Shown one piece after another: positions 45,803 through 54,968 of a stretch of 64,000 nucleotides of DNA. The translations under genes were made by a program, and so were the position numbers. The stretch is from Flavobacterium psychrophilum (GTDB taxonomy: Bacteria > Bacteroidota > Bacteroidia > Flavobacteriales > Flavobacteriaceae). Location of the stretch: positions 62,001 to 126,000 of the forward strand of contig CAMAQD010000007.1 of assembly GCA_945860385.1 (NCBI GenBank), in the 5' to 3' direction. Each line of letters starts with the position of its first letter. Position 1 is the first letter of the stretch. The notes under the pieces were generated by a model that saw only the letters and a list, made by a program, of their open reading frames with translations, ran no database searches and was not told the DNA's origin.

Positions 45803-46369
45803 TTAAAATTTCAAATTTACTTTCAATTCGAATTCATCATAGATGGCTTTGTCTCCAATGCTTTCGAAAAATGATTTAGAATTGTATCGAATATCATATT
45901 TTGTACGGTCAACCATAAAAGTTGTACTAGCAGTATTTCCGTTTACAGTCATATCAAAAGTAACTGGATTAGTGATTCCTTTGATAGTTAAATCAGCTGT
46001 TACTATATAAACATTAGTAGATTTGGTTCCAATTTTTTTGAAAACTAATTTCGCCGTAGGGAATTTTTCAGTTCCAAAGAAATCTCCTGATTTCAAGTGA
46101 CCGTTTAATTTTCCTAAGTATTCTCCGGTAAGATCAGTTGCTGTTAAAGAGGTCATGTCTACAGTAAAAATTCCACCTTTTAATTTTTTTCCTTTAAAAA
46201 TTAATGCACCGTCTTTGAAGTTTACTGTTCCATTGTGTTGTCCAGTTACTTTCTTTGCTAACCATTCGATGTTACTTGTGGTTGTGTTGATGTTTTTGGT
46301 TTGTGCTGTTACTGAAAGTGTAGATAAAACTACTACTAGTGCTAATGCAATTGATTTTAAATTTTTCAT
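45803..46369 (-). CDS. YceI-family periplasmic protein
   Basis: A 188-residue exported lipocalin-like protein with signal peptide MKNLKSIALALVVVLSTLSVTAQ. The YceI domain shows SNIEWLAKKVTGQHNGTVNFKDG, GGIFTVDMTSL, HLKSGDFFGTEKFPTAKLVF and FDMTVNG, all typical. YceI proteins bind long-chain isoprenoids or similar lipids. It is the last gene of a probable three-gene operon with the nitroreductase (26-base gap) and marR, and so is likely under MarR control. Confidence 0.93.
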   Translation of the reverse strand: MKNLKSIALALVVVLSTLSVTAQTKNINTTTSNIEWLAKKVTGQHNGTVNFKDGALIFKGKKLKGGIFTVDMTSLTATDLTGEYLGKLNGHLKSGDFFGTEKFPTAKLVFKKIGTKSTNVYIVTADLTIKGITNPVTFDMTVNGNTASTTFMVDRTKYDIRYNSKSFFESIGDKAIYDEFELKVNLKF

Positions 46370-46395
46370 AATGTAAATTGTTTTTGAGTTAATAA

Positions 46396-47028
46396 TTAAA
46401 GGGTGATAAATAATTCTTCGTTTGATTTTCTAACTTTTTTCTGATGTTGTGTAGCGTCTTCTTCGCTTCTATAACCAATTGGCGCTATCAATGAGGCATT
46501 CAGACCCAATTCATTGAAGCCTAGTATTTCGTTTACTTGAGCGGGAACGAAACCTTCCATTGGAGTAACATCAATTTTTAATTCGGCAGCTGCATTCATT
46601 AAATTGGCTAGTGCTAAATACGTTTGTTTGGAAGTCCAATTTGCTTTTTCGTCAGCTGATTTGGCTCCAATTCCACCTTTCATAAAATCTCCATATCCGC
46701 TTAAGGCTGTTTCGGGAATATTTCTAGTTTCGGCAACATTTTTCAAATAACCATCAATGTCTTCATCAGTAACGTTCACTTGATTTGCAAAAACGATAAG
46801 GTGTGAAGCATCAACAATTTGTGATTGTCCCCAGGCTGCAGGTTGAATTTTTGCTCTCAAATCCGGATTTTCAATGATAAAAACTTTATAAAGTTGTAAA
46901 CCGTAAGAAGACGAACTTAAACGGATGGCTTCTTTTAAGGTGTTTAAATCTTCGGTTGATATTTTTTTTGTGGAGTCAAATTTCTTTGTAGCGTATCTCC
47001 AGTTTTGATTGTCTAAAAAAGTACTCAT
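46396..47028 (-). CDS. NAD(P)H-dependent oxidoreductase (nitroreductase family)
   Basis: A 210-residue flavoenzyme of the NfsB-like nitroreductase fold, opening NWRYATKKFD followed by AIRLSSSSYGLQLYKVFII (FMN-binding Arg/Ser region). DVTPMEGFVPAQVNEILGF and the final GYRSEEDATQ are family signatures. Substrates (quinones, nitroaromatics, dihydropteridines) cannot be told apart from sequence. It sits 16 bases after marR, a typical pairing in which a MarR sensor of electrophiles or quinones controls a reductase. Confidence 0.92.
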   Translation of the reverse strand: MSTFLDNQNWRYATKKFDSTKKISTEDLNTLKEAIRLSSSSYGLQLYKVFIIENPDLRAKIQPAAWGQSQIVDASHLIVFANQVNVTDEDIDGYLKNVAETRNIPETALSGYGDFMKGGIGAKSADEKANWTSKQTYLALANLMNAAAELKIDVTPMEGFVPAQVNEILGFNELGLNASLIAPIGYRSEEDATQHQKKVRKSNEELFITL

Positions 47029-47044
47029 GTTTTGTTATTTATAT

Positions 47045-47500
47045 TTATTGATTTCTATATTTTTCTAATAATTGGATTAATAAAGCTATTTCGTCGGTAT
47101 TCAAATTTTCAGAAAAAGAGGCTTCGTGTTCTGTTACTTTTGGATCCAGTTCTTTTAAAACATCTAATCCTTTTTGTGTAATAGAAACCTCAATTTTTCG
47201 TCGATTGTCAGGGCAAACTTCGCGTGTAACTAATTCTTTTAATAATAATTTATCGACTAATCGTGTGGTGTTACTGGTTTTGGCCAACATTCGTTCTTGA
47301 ATGACACACATATTTGCGGGATTCCCTTTCTGTCCTCTTAATATTCTAAGCACATTATATTGTTCCCCAGATATGTCGTATGGTTTTAATAGTTCATTAA
47401 ACTTTTCTGCCAAAATATTTTGGGTGTACATAATATTCAGGATAATTTTTTTGGAATTCTCCATCGGTACAGTTGATTTTATAACATCTTCAATGTTCAT
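47045..47500 (-). CDS. MarR-family transcriptional regulator
   Basis: A 151-residue winged-helix regulator. The DNA-binding part is YDISGEQYNVLRILRGQ, CVIQERMLAKTSNTTRLVDKLLLKELVTREVCPDNRRKIEVSIT (recognition helix and wing), flanked by dimerisation helices. It is the first gene of the operon with the nitroreductase and YceI genes. Two ATTTGT-N4-ACAAAT palindromes lie over its promoter, so autorepression released by a ligand or oxidant is likely. A Cys at CVIQ and in VCPDNRR might respond to thiol-reactive compounds. Confidence 0.93.
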   Translation of the reverse strand: MNIEDVIKSTVPMENSKKIILNIMYTQNILAEKFNELLKPYDISGEQYNVLRILRGQKGNPANMCVIQERMLAKTSNTTRLVDKLLLKELVTREVCPDNRRKIEVSITQKGLDVLKELDPKVTEHEASFSENLNTDEIALLIQLLEKYRNQ

Positions 47501-47515
47501 ATTTGTATGTATGTT

Positions 47516-47531
47516 ATTTGTTGATACAAAT
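47516..47531. promoter_or_regulatory. MarR operator O1
   Basis: ATTTGTTGATACAAAT has perfect six-base arms ATTTGT/ACAAAT. It overlaps the -7 element (TACATTTG, minus strand 47527-47534) of the marR promoter. Confidence 0.65.
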
Positions 47532-47560
47532 GTAGTATGTTTTTAATTTGTATATACAAA
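47527..47560 (-). promoter_or_regulatory. marR promoter
   Basis: On the minus strand, TTTG (47557-47560) and TACATTTG (47527-47534) are separated by 22 bases, a fair match to TTG-N17-23-TAnnTTTG. Both elements fall inside palindromes. Confidence 0.6.
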
Positions 47561-47561
47561 T
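47546..47561. promoter_or_regulatory. MarR operator O2
   Basis: ATTTGTATATACAAAT is a perfect 16-base palindrome. Its centre is 30 bases from that of O1, about three helical turns, placing both on the same DNA face. It covers the -33 element. Confidence 0.7.
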
Positions 47562-47872
47562 GTTATGTTATTTTTTTGTTAAAATAATTTAGCAGTTGTT
47601 TTATTTGAAGTCAATTTAATCAAAATATAATAGTATTGTTATTCATTTCCGGAGAGTATTTGTTATTTAAATTAGTGATTTGTTTAAATATATAGTATAT
47701 AAAGCACAAAAAAAATATAGATAGTTGTGATTTTTAAGTAATTTATAGTGTAAATTCATATTTTGTTGATTTTTTGCTTTTACTAAAACGTTTTCTTCAA
47801 ATTATCCTCTAATTAACAAATGTGTTCATTTTTGTTTCGTGAAAACATTGTATTTTTACCAAAAACAATACA
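47562..47872. other. Remaining AT-rich intergenic region before the rhodanese gene
   Basis: About 310 bases, very AT-rich, with no coding frame I can support. It must hold the rhodanese promoter, but I see only poor matches to TAnnTTTG (TATTTTTA near 47850). No hairpin or tRNA is evident. Confidence 0.55.
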
Positions 47873-48178
47873 ATGGACTTGACACAAGAAGAATGGGTTT
47901 CACAATATGAAGCTGACGAAAACGCAGTTATTTTAGATGTAAGAACAGAAAATGAATGCAATGAGGGTAGTATAGCCGATTCGATCAATATAGATATTTA
48001 CGAAGGGCAAGGTTTTATATCAAAGTTAGAAGCTTTGGATAAATCAAAAAATTATTATGTTTACTGCCGTTCTGGAGCCAGAAGTGCCAAAGCTTGTGAA
48101 GTAATGGAGAGCCTTGGTTTTGAAAATACTTTCAATTTACTTGGTGGAATACTAGAATGGAATGGCGATATCGTCTAA
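47873..48178 (+). CDS. Rhodanese-like domain protein
   Basis: A 101-residue single rhodanese domain. The active-site Cys65 is in YVYCRSGARSAKA, a standard six-residue loop (CRSGAR). ILDVRTENECNEGSI is the conserved CH2A-like segment. It probably carries persulfide sulfur as sulfurtransferase or donor. It is cytoplasmic because no signal peptide is present. It precedes the GapN-type gene by 66 bases; co-transcription is possible. Confidence 0.92.
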   Translation: MDLTQEEWVSQYEADENAVILDVRTENECNEGSIADSINIDIYEGQGFISKLEALDKSKNYYVYCRSGARSAKACEVMESLGFENTFNLLGGILEWNGDIV

Positions 48179-48244
48179 ATAAATTTTCAGGAAGCCTAGA
48201 CTTCATTTTTATTCACGCTTACTATTAAAGCAAAACTTATTTAT

Positions 48245-49825
48245 ATGAATACAATACCTCAAGAATTTCAAATTAACTCGTTGATTGTTCAAGACACCTA
48301 CTTGGTTAATGGCAATCTAATAAAATGGACTGGAAAAATGACTCCGGTACATTCCACAATATCTTCTACAGTGAATTACGAACCCACTTTGTTAGGGTCA
48401 ATTCCTTTTATGGGAGAAAAAGAGGCAATGGAAGCTGTAGAGGCAGCAGATGCAGCTTACAATAATGGACAAGGTCTATGGCCAACAATGAAGGTGGTTG
48501 ACCGTATAAAATGTATGGAAAATTTCGTTACTCAAATGAAAGCTGTACGAAGTGAAGTTGTTAAACTTTTGATGTGGGAAATCGGAAAAACTCTGGGCGA
48601 TTCTGAAAAAGAATTCGACAGAACTGTTGAGTACATCTATGATACTATCGAAAGTTACAAAGAGTTGAACAGTCGAAGTGCTCATTTTTCTAAAGTGCAA
48701 GGGATAAATGCTATGGTACGAAGAGGTCCTCTAGGTGTTGTTTTGTGTCTTGGTCCATATAATTATCCATTGAATGAGACTTTCACACTGTTGATTCCAG
48801 CGCTGATAATGGGTAATCCGGTTATTTTTAAACCGGCAAAATATGGTGTACTATTGATTTCTCCTTTAATGGAAGCTTTTAGAAGCAGTTTTCCTAAAGG
48901 GGTAATTAATATTTTATTTGGTCGTGGTCGTGAGGTCGCTTCTCCAATTATGAAATCGGGTAAAGTTTCGATTTTAGCATTGATTGGTAACAGTAAATCA
49001 GCCATCGCATTACAGGATTTACATCCCAATAAAAACAGATTGCGATTAATTTTAGGATTAGAAGCAAAAAATCCTGCCATTATTTTACCGGATGCCAATT
49101 TAGATTTGGCTATTCAGGAATGCGTTGCAGGTTCATTGTCTTTTAATGGACAGCGCTGTACGGCATTAAAAATATTATACGTTCACGAAACTATTGTTGA
49201 TGAATTTAATAAACGATTTGCAGAAAAAGTGGATCAGTTAATTTATGGAAATCCTTGGGATAAATCAGTGTTTCTTACACCCTTACCCGAAACAGATAAG
49301 CCTGATTACATTCAGGAATTAATTGATGATGCCCAAAGTAAAGGTGCAAAGGTGTTAAACCCAAAAGGAGGGGAACGTTTAGAGAATTTTATATTTCCTG
49401 CTGTTCTTTATCCTGTTAATAAAGAAATGCGAGTGTACAAAGAAGAACAATTTGGTCCTGTGGTTCCTATAATTTCTTTCAAAAATATTCAAGAACCTCT
49501 CAATGATATGGCAGAGTCTCAATATGGTCAACAAGTGAGTTTGTTTGGTCAAAATATTAAAACCATTGCGCCGCTTATTGATACTTTAGTTAATTTAGTT
49601 TCAAGAGTAAATTTGAATAGTTCTTGCCAAAGAGGACCTGATGTTTTCCCTTTCACGGGTAGAAAAGATTCTGCTGTTGGAACTTTGAGTATTCACGATG
49701 CGCTGCGTTCTTTTTCGATAAGAACTTTTGTGGCTTCTAAAGACAACGATTATAATAATGCAATTGTGCAGGATTTACTGAATAGTAAAGAGTCCAATTT
49801 CGTAAATACAGATTATATTTTGTAA
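48245..49825 (+). CDS. gapN: NADP-dependent glyceraldehyde-3-phosphate dehydrogenase (GapN-type aldehyde dehydrogenase)
   Basis: A 526-residue aldehyde dehydrogenase. The catalytic Cys305 is in [10 protein letters not shown], the base Glu in [11 protein letters not shown], and the NAD(P)-binding part has [16 protein letters not shown] and LIGNSKSA. The RCTA and [28 protein letters not shown] segments are those of the non-phosphorylating GapN group, which oxidises glyceraldehyde-3-phosphate straight to 3-phosphoglycerate and gives NADPH. The gene symbol is by family similarity; another aldehyde as substrate is possible. A strong terminator follows. Confidence 0.85.
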   Translation: MNTIPQEFQINSLIVQDTYLVNGNLIKWTGKMTPVHSTISSTVNYEPTLLGSIPFMGEKEAMEAVEAADAAYNNGQGLWPTMKVVDRIKCMENFVTQMKAVRSEVVKLLMWEIGKTLGDSEKEFDRTVEYIYDTIESYKELNSRSAHFSKVQGINAMVRRGPLGVVLCLGPYNYPLNETFTLLIPALIMGNPVIFKPAKYGVLLISPLMEAFRSSFPKGVINILFGRGREVASPIMKSGKVSILALIGNSKSAIALQDLHPNKNRLRLILGLEAKNPAIILPDANLDLAIQECVAGSLSFNGQRCTALKILYVHETIVDEFNKRFAEKVDQLIYGNPWDKSVFLTPLPETDKPDYIQELIDDAQSKGAKVLNPKGGERLENFIFPAVLYPVNKEMRVYKEEQFGPVVPIISFKNIQEPLNDMAESQYGQQVSLFGQNIKTIAPLIDTLVNLVSRVNLNSSCQRGPDVFPFTGRKDSAVGTLSIHDALRSFSIRTFVASKDNDYNNAIVQDLLNSKESNFVNTDYIL

Positions 49826-49844
49826 ATTAAGACTTAAAGGAATC

Positions 49845-49877
49845 AAAACCGCAAAGGTGTTACTTTTGCGGTTTTTT
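49845..49877 (+). terminator. Terminator after gapN
   Basis: AAAACCGCAAAGG pairs with CTTTTGCGGTTTT around a short loop and is followed by T residues. Confidence 0.9.
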
Positions 49878-50093
49878 GGCTTAAATTCTATTTTAATGTT
49901 TGCTATATTTGTTTTACTGATGAATAATAAATAGTAATATTCACAACTATTTCGAGTTATATAATAGTACAAAATAGCAACTCATTATTACATTTGTTAT
50001 AAAAGCATATTTTTTTAAATATTTCGTGATAATTATAGTGTTATTTTGAAAAAACCGTAGTAACTTTACTATATAAATTTAAACTTTGACACA

Positions 50094-50498
50094 ATGAAAA
50101 TCAATTATTTGTTTTTAGTAGCTATTGCATTACTGTTTTTGGGTAGCAACAATATTTATGCTCAAAAAGATTGGGCGGTTCCGGAATATACAAAAGGTCT
50201 AAAAAATCCATTTGAAGGAAATTCAGCCGCAACTGCTGAAGGGAAAGTAATTTATGGGCAAATGTGTGTTTTATGCCACGGAATTACTGGAAAAGGTAAT
50301 GGAGAGGCTGGGTTAAGTCTTGAAAAAAAACCAGCAAATTTTTTAGCTTTAAAATATCTTTCAAATGAAACAGATGGTGAGATTTTTTGGAAAATAACGG
50401 TGGGAAAACCTCCAATGTCATCTTATGATGAATTGTTAACCGAAGACCAGCGCTGGCAATTGGTAAACTATATAAGAGAACTTCATAAAAAAAGATAA
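50094..50498 (+). CDS. Periplasmic c-type cytochrome
   Basis: A 134-residue monohaem cytochrome with signal peptide MKINYLFLVAIALLFLGSNNIYAQ, haem motif CVLCHG (C58, C61, H62) and likely axial Met108 in GKPPMSSYDE. The fold ends with QRWQLVNYIRELHKK. It is a typical class I small cytochrome c. It lies 12 bases before a lipoprotein gene with which it is probably co-transcribed, and ahead of the lactate genes, so it might take part in electron flow, but no direct partner is shown. Confidence 0.92.
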   Translation: MKINYLFLVAIALLFLGSNNIYAQKDWAVPEYTKGLKNPFEGNSAATAEGKVIYGQMCVLCHGITGKGNGEAGLSLEKKPANFLALKYLSNETDGEIFWKITVGKPPMSSYDELLTEDQRWQLVNYIRELHKKR

Positions 50499-50510
50499 AT
50501 TTTAATTAAA

Positions 50511-50990
50511 ATGAAAAAAGTCACCCTTTTTTGTATGTTTTTGGTTTGTATTGGATTTGTTAGCTGTAATAAAAACCAAAGTCAAAAAAATAACGAGGAT
50601 CAAAAATTGGCAGAAAAGCCGGTAAGTGTTCAGTGTTATAACGCAATTTATGAAACAGATACAATTGATTTAAAAGTCAACACACTGAAAAATGGTAAAA
50701 TATCTGGCGATATGGTTATGAAGTTAATAAATATGCCTATAAAATCCGGGAAAATTTCTGGAGAATTTCGTGGCGACACCCTTTTTGCGGATTACTCTTT
50801 TATTCAAGGCACAAATGATAAAGTGGTGTTCAAAAATCCAATGGCTTTTTTAAAAAGCGGGAAAGAGCTTATTTTAGGAAACGGAAAAATAATAACTTAT
50901 TTGGGTGCCTCTTATTTTGCTAAAGGAGAGCCTATTGATTTTAAAAACGTAAAATATAAATTTAATCCAACGGATTGCTTAGAAAAATAA
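50511..50990 (+). CDS. Hypothetical lipoprotein
   Basis: A 159-residue protein with signal peptide and lipobox FVSC (MKKVTLFCMFLVCIGFVSCNKN, Cys19). The mature part has a pattern of short strands (LKVNTLKNGKISGDMVMKL, GKISGEFRGDTLFADYSF) that resembles small beta-barrel or META-like lipoproteins. I cannot name the family. It is 12 bases after the cytochrome gene and ends the small operon before a strong terminator. Confidence 0.8.
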   Translation: MKKVTLFCMFLVCIGFVSCNKNQSQKNNEDQKLAEKPVSVQCYNAIYETDTIDLKVNTLKNGKISGDMVMKLINMPIKSGKISGEFRGDTLFADYSFIQGTNDKVVFKNPMAFLKSGKELILGNGKIITYLGASYFAKGEPIDFKNVKYKFNPTDCLEK

Positions 50991-51319
50991 TATTGTTTTA
51001 AGACCTTAAAAGACAGTTTAATACAAAATAGTAAAATAAAAGTGGGTTTACACAAACTACAGTGTAAACCCAATTTTTTTCTAACAATCTAATTTATTAT
51101 AAATGGATTTACAAGTTTCAATTATTGATTTTAAGAATGATCAATTTTGAGCCTAATTAGCATACTGTTTTTATTTTTTAAGTGAGAAAGTTATTTTTTG
51201 AAAATGGAAATAAAAATCGGTAAATAGAGAAAGACAAGCACAACCGTTAGTTTTGTAGGTGCTACCGCAGCCATTCTAAAAAGTTTAGAAATAAATCTAA
51301 ATTTTAAATCAATTATCAT
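50991..51319. other. Non-coding gap between lipoprotein and lactate permease genes
   Basis: It contains the terminator at 51043-51080 and then about 240 bases without a gene. TAGTTTTG at 51248-51255 matches the -7 consensus and is 64 bases before the lctP start, but no TTG lies at -33. The leader between it and lctP has no obvious riboswitch-like fold. Confidence 0.55.
51043..51080 (+). terminator. Terminator after the cytochrome/lipoprotein operon
   Basis: TGGGTTTACAC pairs perfectly with GTGTAAACCCA across an 8-base loop and is followed by ATTTTTTT. Confidence 0.93.
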
Positions 51320-52834
51320 ATGAACGCTTTAAGCATTATACTTGCTGCAACACCTGTAGTATTATTGATTGTATTACTTGGATTTCTTAAAGTTTCAGGA
51401 GATAAAAGTGCTTTTATAACCTTAGTAACCACCATTTTAATTGCTGTTTTTGGCTTTGACTTTTCATTGGAATCTGTTGGTTTGTCTGTGATTTATGGGA
51501 CATTAAAAGCTGTTTTTCCTATCATATTAATTATTATTGCAGCAATTTACAGTTATAATGTATTGGTTTTTACCCAAAAAATGAACGTTTTAAAATTCCA
51601 ATTTTCGAATATTTCGAAAGATAAAACGATTCAGGTGTTGTTACTGACATGGGGATTTGGTGGTTTATTGGAGGGTATGGCAGGATTCGGAACAGCAGTT
51701 GCCATTCCTGCAGCAATTTTAATTGGGCTGGGGTATAGACCTCTTTTTTCTGCTTTAGTCAGCCTCTTGTCCAATAGTGTGCCTACAGCTTTTGGTGCAG
51801 TAGGAGTTCCTGTCAAAGCAATTGCTGTTGAAATCGGATACGAAAACCTGACGGGTTTAGGAGAAGAAGTTGTTTTTCAACTGATACCACTGATGATAAT
51901 TATTCCTTTTATCATTGCCACCTTAACAGATGCTCGTTTAAAAGCAGTACCCAAAAATATGCTATTAAGTTTGGTTGTTGGAGGGGTTTCTATTGCAGTG
52001 CAATATTTGGCGGTAATCTATATCGGTGTTGAAACTCCGGCCATCTTAGGCAGTATTGCCTCCATAATTGTGATTGTAATCTGGGGAAAAATTACGGCAA
52101 TAAAAGACCTTGATGTAGCTTTGGAAACTAAAACCAATGCACAAATTTTAAACGCTTGGTCGGTTTATGGATTGATCTTATTTTTTATTATTGTAACAAG
52201 TCCTTTGTTGGATTCTTGTAGAACTTTTTTACAATCCATTAGTGCAACTCCTTTAAGTTTGTCTATAAAAGGAATAGAAAAAACAGTTAAAATTTTCTGG
52301 CTAACAGATGGAGGTATATTAATTTTTGTTGGAACTTTTCTGGGAGGACTAATTCAGGGAGCAACAATAAGTGATCTATTTTCAGTTCTTTGGAAATCAA
52401 TTATTCAATTAAAGAAAACGTATATTACGGTGATAAGCCTTATCATATTGTCTACCATAATGGATTTTTCGGGTATGATTCCGGTTTTAGGATGGGCATT
52501 AGCAGCTGCAACAGGTACTTTTTATCCTCTGTTTGCTCCGGCGATAGGTTGTCTTGGTGCCTTTTTAACCGGAAGTGATACGGCATCCAATATTTTATTT
52601 GGAAAACTGCAGGCCAATATGGCGCATCAGATAGGAGGAGAGCCCAGTTGGTTTGCTGCTGCAAATACCGTTGGAGCTACAGGGGGGAAAATCATATCGC
52701 CACAAAGTATTGCCATTGCGACTTCGGCCTGTGGGCAGCAGGGAGAAGAGGGCACTATTATGAAAAAAGCCTTACCTTACGCTTTATTTTATATTATGGT
52801 GGCCGGTTTGATGGTGTACTTCTTTGGGAAATAA
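51320..52834 (+). CDS. lctP: L-lactate permease
   Basis: A 504-residue inner-membrane transporter with about 12-14 hydrophobic helices. Recognisable LctP motifs include GFGGLLEGMAGFGTAVAIPAAIL, SNSVPTAFGAVGVPV, GFFLTGSDTASN-like FLTGSDTASNILFG and GATGGKIISPQSIAIA. It imports lactate (and glycolate in some species) with protons. It is directly followed, 21 bases later, by the FAD/Fe-S lactate dehydrogenase-type gene, so the three genes form a lactate-use operon. Confidence 0.95.
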   Translation: MNALSIILAATPVVLLIVLLGFLKVSGDKSAFITLVTTILIAVFGFDFSLESVGLSVIYGTLKAVFPIILIIIAAIYSYNVLVFTQKMNVLKFQFSNISKDKTIQVLLLTWGFGGLLEGMAGFGTAVAIPAAILIGLGYRPLFSALVSLLSNSVPTAFGAVGVPVKAIAVEIGYENLTGLGEEVVFQLIPLMIIIPFIIATLTDARLKAVPKNMLLSLVVGGVSIAVQYLAVIYIGVETPAILGSIASIIVIVIWGKITAIKDLDVALETKTNAQILNAWSVYGLILFFIIVTSPLLDSCRTFLQSISATPLSLSIKGIEKTVKIFWLTDGGILIFVGTFLGGLIQGATISDLFSVLWKSIIQLKKTYITVISLIILSTIMDFSGMIPVLGWALAAATGTFYPLFAPAIGCLGAFLTGSDTASNILFGKLQANMAHQIGGEPSWFAAANTVGATGGKIISPQSIAIATSACGQQGEEGTIMKKALPYALFYIMVAGLMVYFFGK

Positions 52835-52855
52835 ATAATTCAAAATACAATCGCT

Positions 52856-54964
52856 ATGTTAGCTCTTAATTATCAAAAGTTTAAAGAGGTTTTGTCAGGG
52901 TCTGTCGATGCAAAAAGAATTTTAGACAATCCTTTGCAAACCCTTGCTTATGGAACCGATGCCAGTTTTTATAGATTGATTCCAAAAATTGTCATCCTGG
53001 CGCACAACGAAGCCGAAGTAATCGAAATCATCAAACAAGCCAAAGTACTCGATATTGCATTGACTTTTCGTGCCGCAGGAACGAGTTTGTCGGGTCAGGC
53101 CATTTCCGATTCGGTTTTGGTGGTAGCCACTCACGGTTGGAAAGAGTTTGAACTTTTAGACAACAATCAAAAAATTAAATTGGAACCCGGAATTGTGGGT
53201 TCCAAAGCAAATCAGTTTTTAGCACCACACGGATTGAAAATCGGTCCTGATCCTGCTTCCATTGGAGCAGCGATGATAGGTGGAATTGTGGCCAATAATG
53301 CCAGCGGAATGTGTTGCGGAACGGCTCAAAACTCCTATCAAACCATTGCCGATATCCGAATTGTGCTGAACGACGGAACCATTTTGGATACTGCCGATGC
53401 TGAAAGTGTGGCCAATTTCAAAACCAGTCATGCCTCTTTAATTCAGGAAATCGAAAGCCTTAGGGATACCATCAAAAACGATGAAACGCTCTATCATTTT
53501 ATCAAAAACAAATTCAAAATAAAAAACACTACGGGCTATAGCATCAATGCGCTGGTGGATTATCAGGATCCGATTGAAATCATCAAACATTTGATGGTCG
53601 GCTCAGAAGGGACTTTGGCTTTTATTTCGAACGTGACTTTCAAAACGGTGATCGACGAAAAATTTAAATCCTGTTCCTTACTTATTTTCAATACCATCCA
53701 GGATGCTTGCAATGCCACTATTTTATTAAAAGCAGCGCCAGTGGCAGCAGTGGAATTATTAGACAGGGATTCCATTCGCTCGGTAGAATTCGATCCCGAT
53801 GCACCGGAATATTTCAGAACCTTACCCGAATCAGCTTGCGCTTTACTGGTCGAATGCCGGGATAATGATTTGGATGCTATGTTGTTAAAACAGCTTAAAG
53901 TTCGTTTGGAAATTGAATCCATCCCGACTTTTGCAGAATATGAATTCACATCCAATCCCAAACAATATTATTTCAATTGGAAAGCCCGAAAAGGATTGTT
54001 GCCTACTGTTGGCGGATTGCGAAAAAATGGAACATCCGTAATTATTGAAGATGTAGCTTTCCCTTTGCCGCAATTGGCCGATGCCTGTTTGGCTATGAAA
54101 GAATTATTCAAAAAACATGAATACCACGATGCCGTTTTATTTGGTCACGCTTTAGAGGGCAACCTGCATTTGGTGTTCTCGCAGGATTTTTCGAATCAAA
54201 ATGAGGTCAATCGGTATGAAAAACTGATGTCGGAATTGGTTGAAATAGTGGTAGATCGTTTTAAAGGTTCATTAAAAGCAGAACATGGAACAGGCCGAAA
54301 CATGGCCCCTTTTGTGGAAAAAGAATGGGGAACGGCGGCCTATGAAATAATGAAACGCATCAAAAATAGTTTTGACCCGGAAAATAAAATTAATCCAGAT
54401 GTTTTAATCAATCCTGACCCAAAAGCGCACCTCAAGAATTTAAAACCAATGCCCGAATCCCACGAAATTGTGGATAAATGTATGGAATGTGGTTTTTGCG
54501 AACCGCATTGCGTTTCCGAAGGGCTGACTTTGTCACCTCGCCAACGAATCGTAATCGCCCGCGAAATTAGCCGATTAGAAGCAACTAACGAGGATCCAAT
54601 GCGTTTGGCCGCCATCCGAAAAGACGTGACCTATCAATTGGACGAAACCTGTGCTACTGATGGACTTTGCGCTTTGGCTTGCCCGGTAAATATTGACACA
54701 GGTAAATTTGTAAAAACTTGGCGAGCCAATGAATTGAATTCTGGAAATAAAAAAGTAGCGGCCTATATTGGTTCAAATATGGCTGGAACTACTTCGATTT
54801 TGAGAGTAGGTTTAAAAACAGTTGCTTTTTTCCATTCTATTCTTGGCACTAAAATAATGACGGCATTGTCTAATGGATTGCATTATATTAGTTTCGGAAA
54901 TGTGCCAAAATGGATTCCAGAAATGCCCAAAGGCGCCAATAAAATCAACACGAATCAACAGTAG
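52856..54964 (+). CDS. FAD/Fe-S oxidoreductase, D-lactate dehydrogenase type (large subunit)
   Basis: A 702-residue flavoprotein. An FAD-binding domain (about 38-175; RAAGTSLSGQAISD, GPDPASIGAAMIGGIVANNASGM) is followed by an FAD-oxidase C domain (about 210-520, with TTGYSINALVDY and LFGHALEGNLHLVF). A two-cluster ferredoxin-like domain (about 540-610) has CMECGFCEPHC and CATDGLCALACP. This is the architecture of quinone-linked D-lactate or 2-hydroxy acid dehydrogenases. The usual C-terminal CCG domain is not in this frame but in the next gene. It ends in two tandem in-frame stops (TAG, TAA). Position after lctP supports lactate as substrate. Confidence 0.92.
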   Translation: MLALNYQKFKEVLSGSVDAKRILDNPLQTLAYGTDASFYRLIPKIVILAHNEAEVIEIIKQAKVLDIALTFRAAGTSLSGQAISDSVLVVATHGWKEFELLDNNQKIKLEPGIVGSKANQFLAPHGLKIGPDPASIGAAMIGGIVANNASGMCCGTAQNSYQTIADIRIVLNDGTILDTADAESVANFKTSHASLIQEIESLRDTIKNDETLYHFIKNKFKIKNTTGYSINALVDYQDPIEIIKHLMVGSEGTLAFISNVTFKTVIDEKFKSCSLLIFNTIQDACNATILLKAAPVAAVELLDRDSIRSVEFDPDAPEYFRTLPESACALLVECRDNDLDAMLLKQLKVRLEIESIPTFAEYEFTSNPKQYYFNWKARKGLLPTVGGLRKNGTSVIIEDVAFPLPQLADACLAMKELFKKHEYHDAVLFGHALEGNLHLVFSQDFSNQNEVNRYEKLMSELVEIVVDRFKGSLKAEHGTGRNMAPFVEKEWGTAAYEIMKRIKNSFDPENKINPDVLINPDPKAHLKNLKPMPESHEIVDKCMECGFCEPHCVSEGLTLSPRQRIVIAREISRLEATNEDPMRLAAIRKDVTYQLDETCATDGLCALACPVNIDTGKFVKTWRANELNSGNKKVAAYIGSNMAGTTSILRVGLKTVAFFHSILGTKIMTALSNGLHYISFGNVPKWIPEMPKGANKINTNQQ

Positions 54965-54968
54965 TAAA

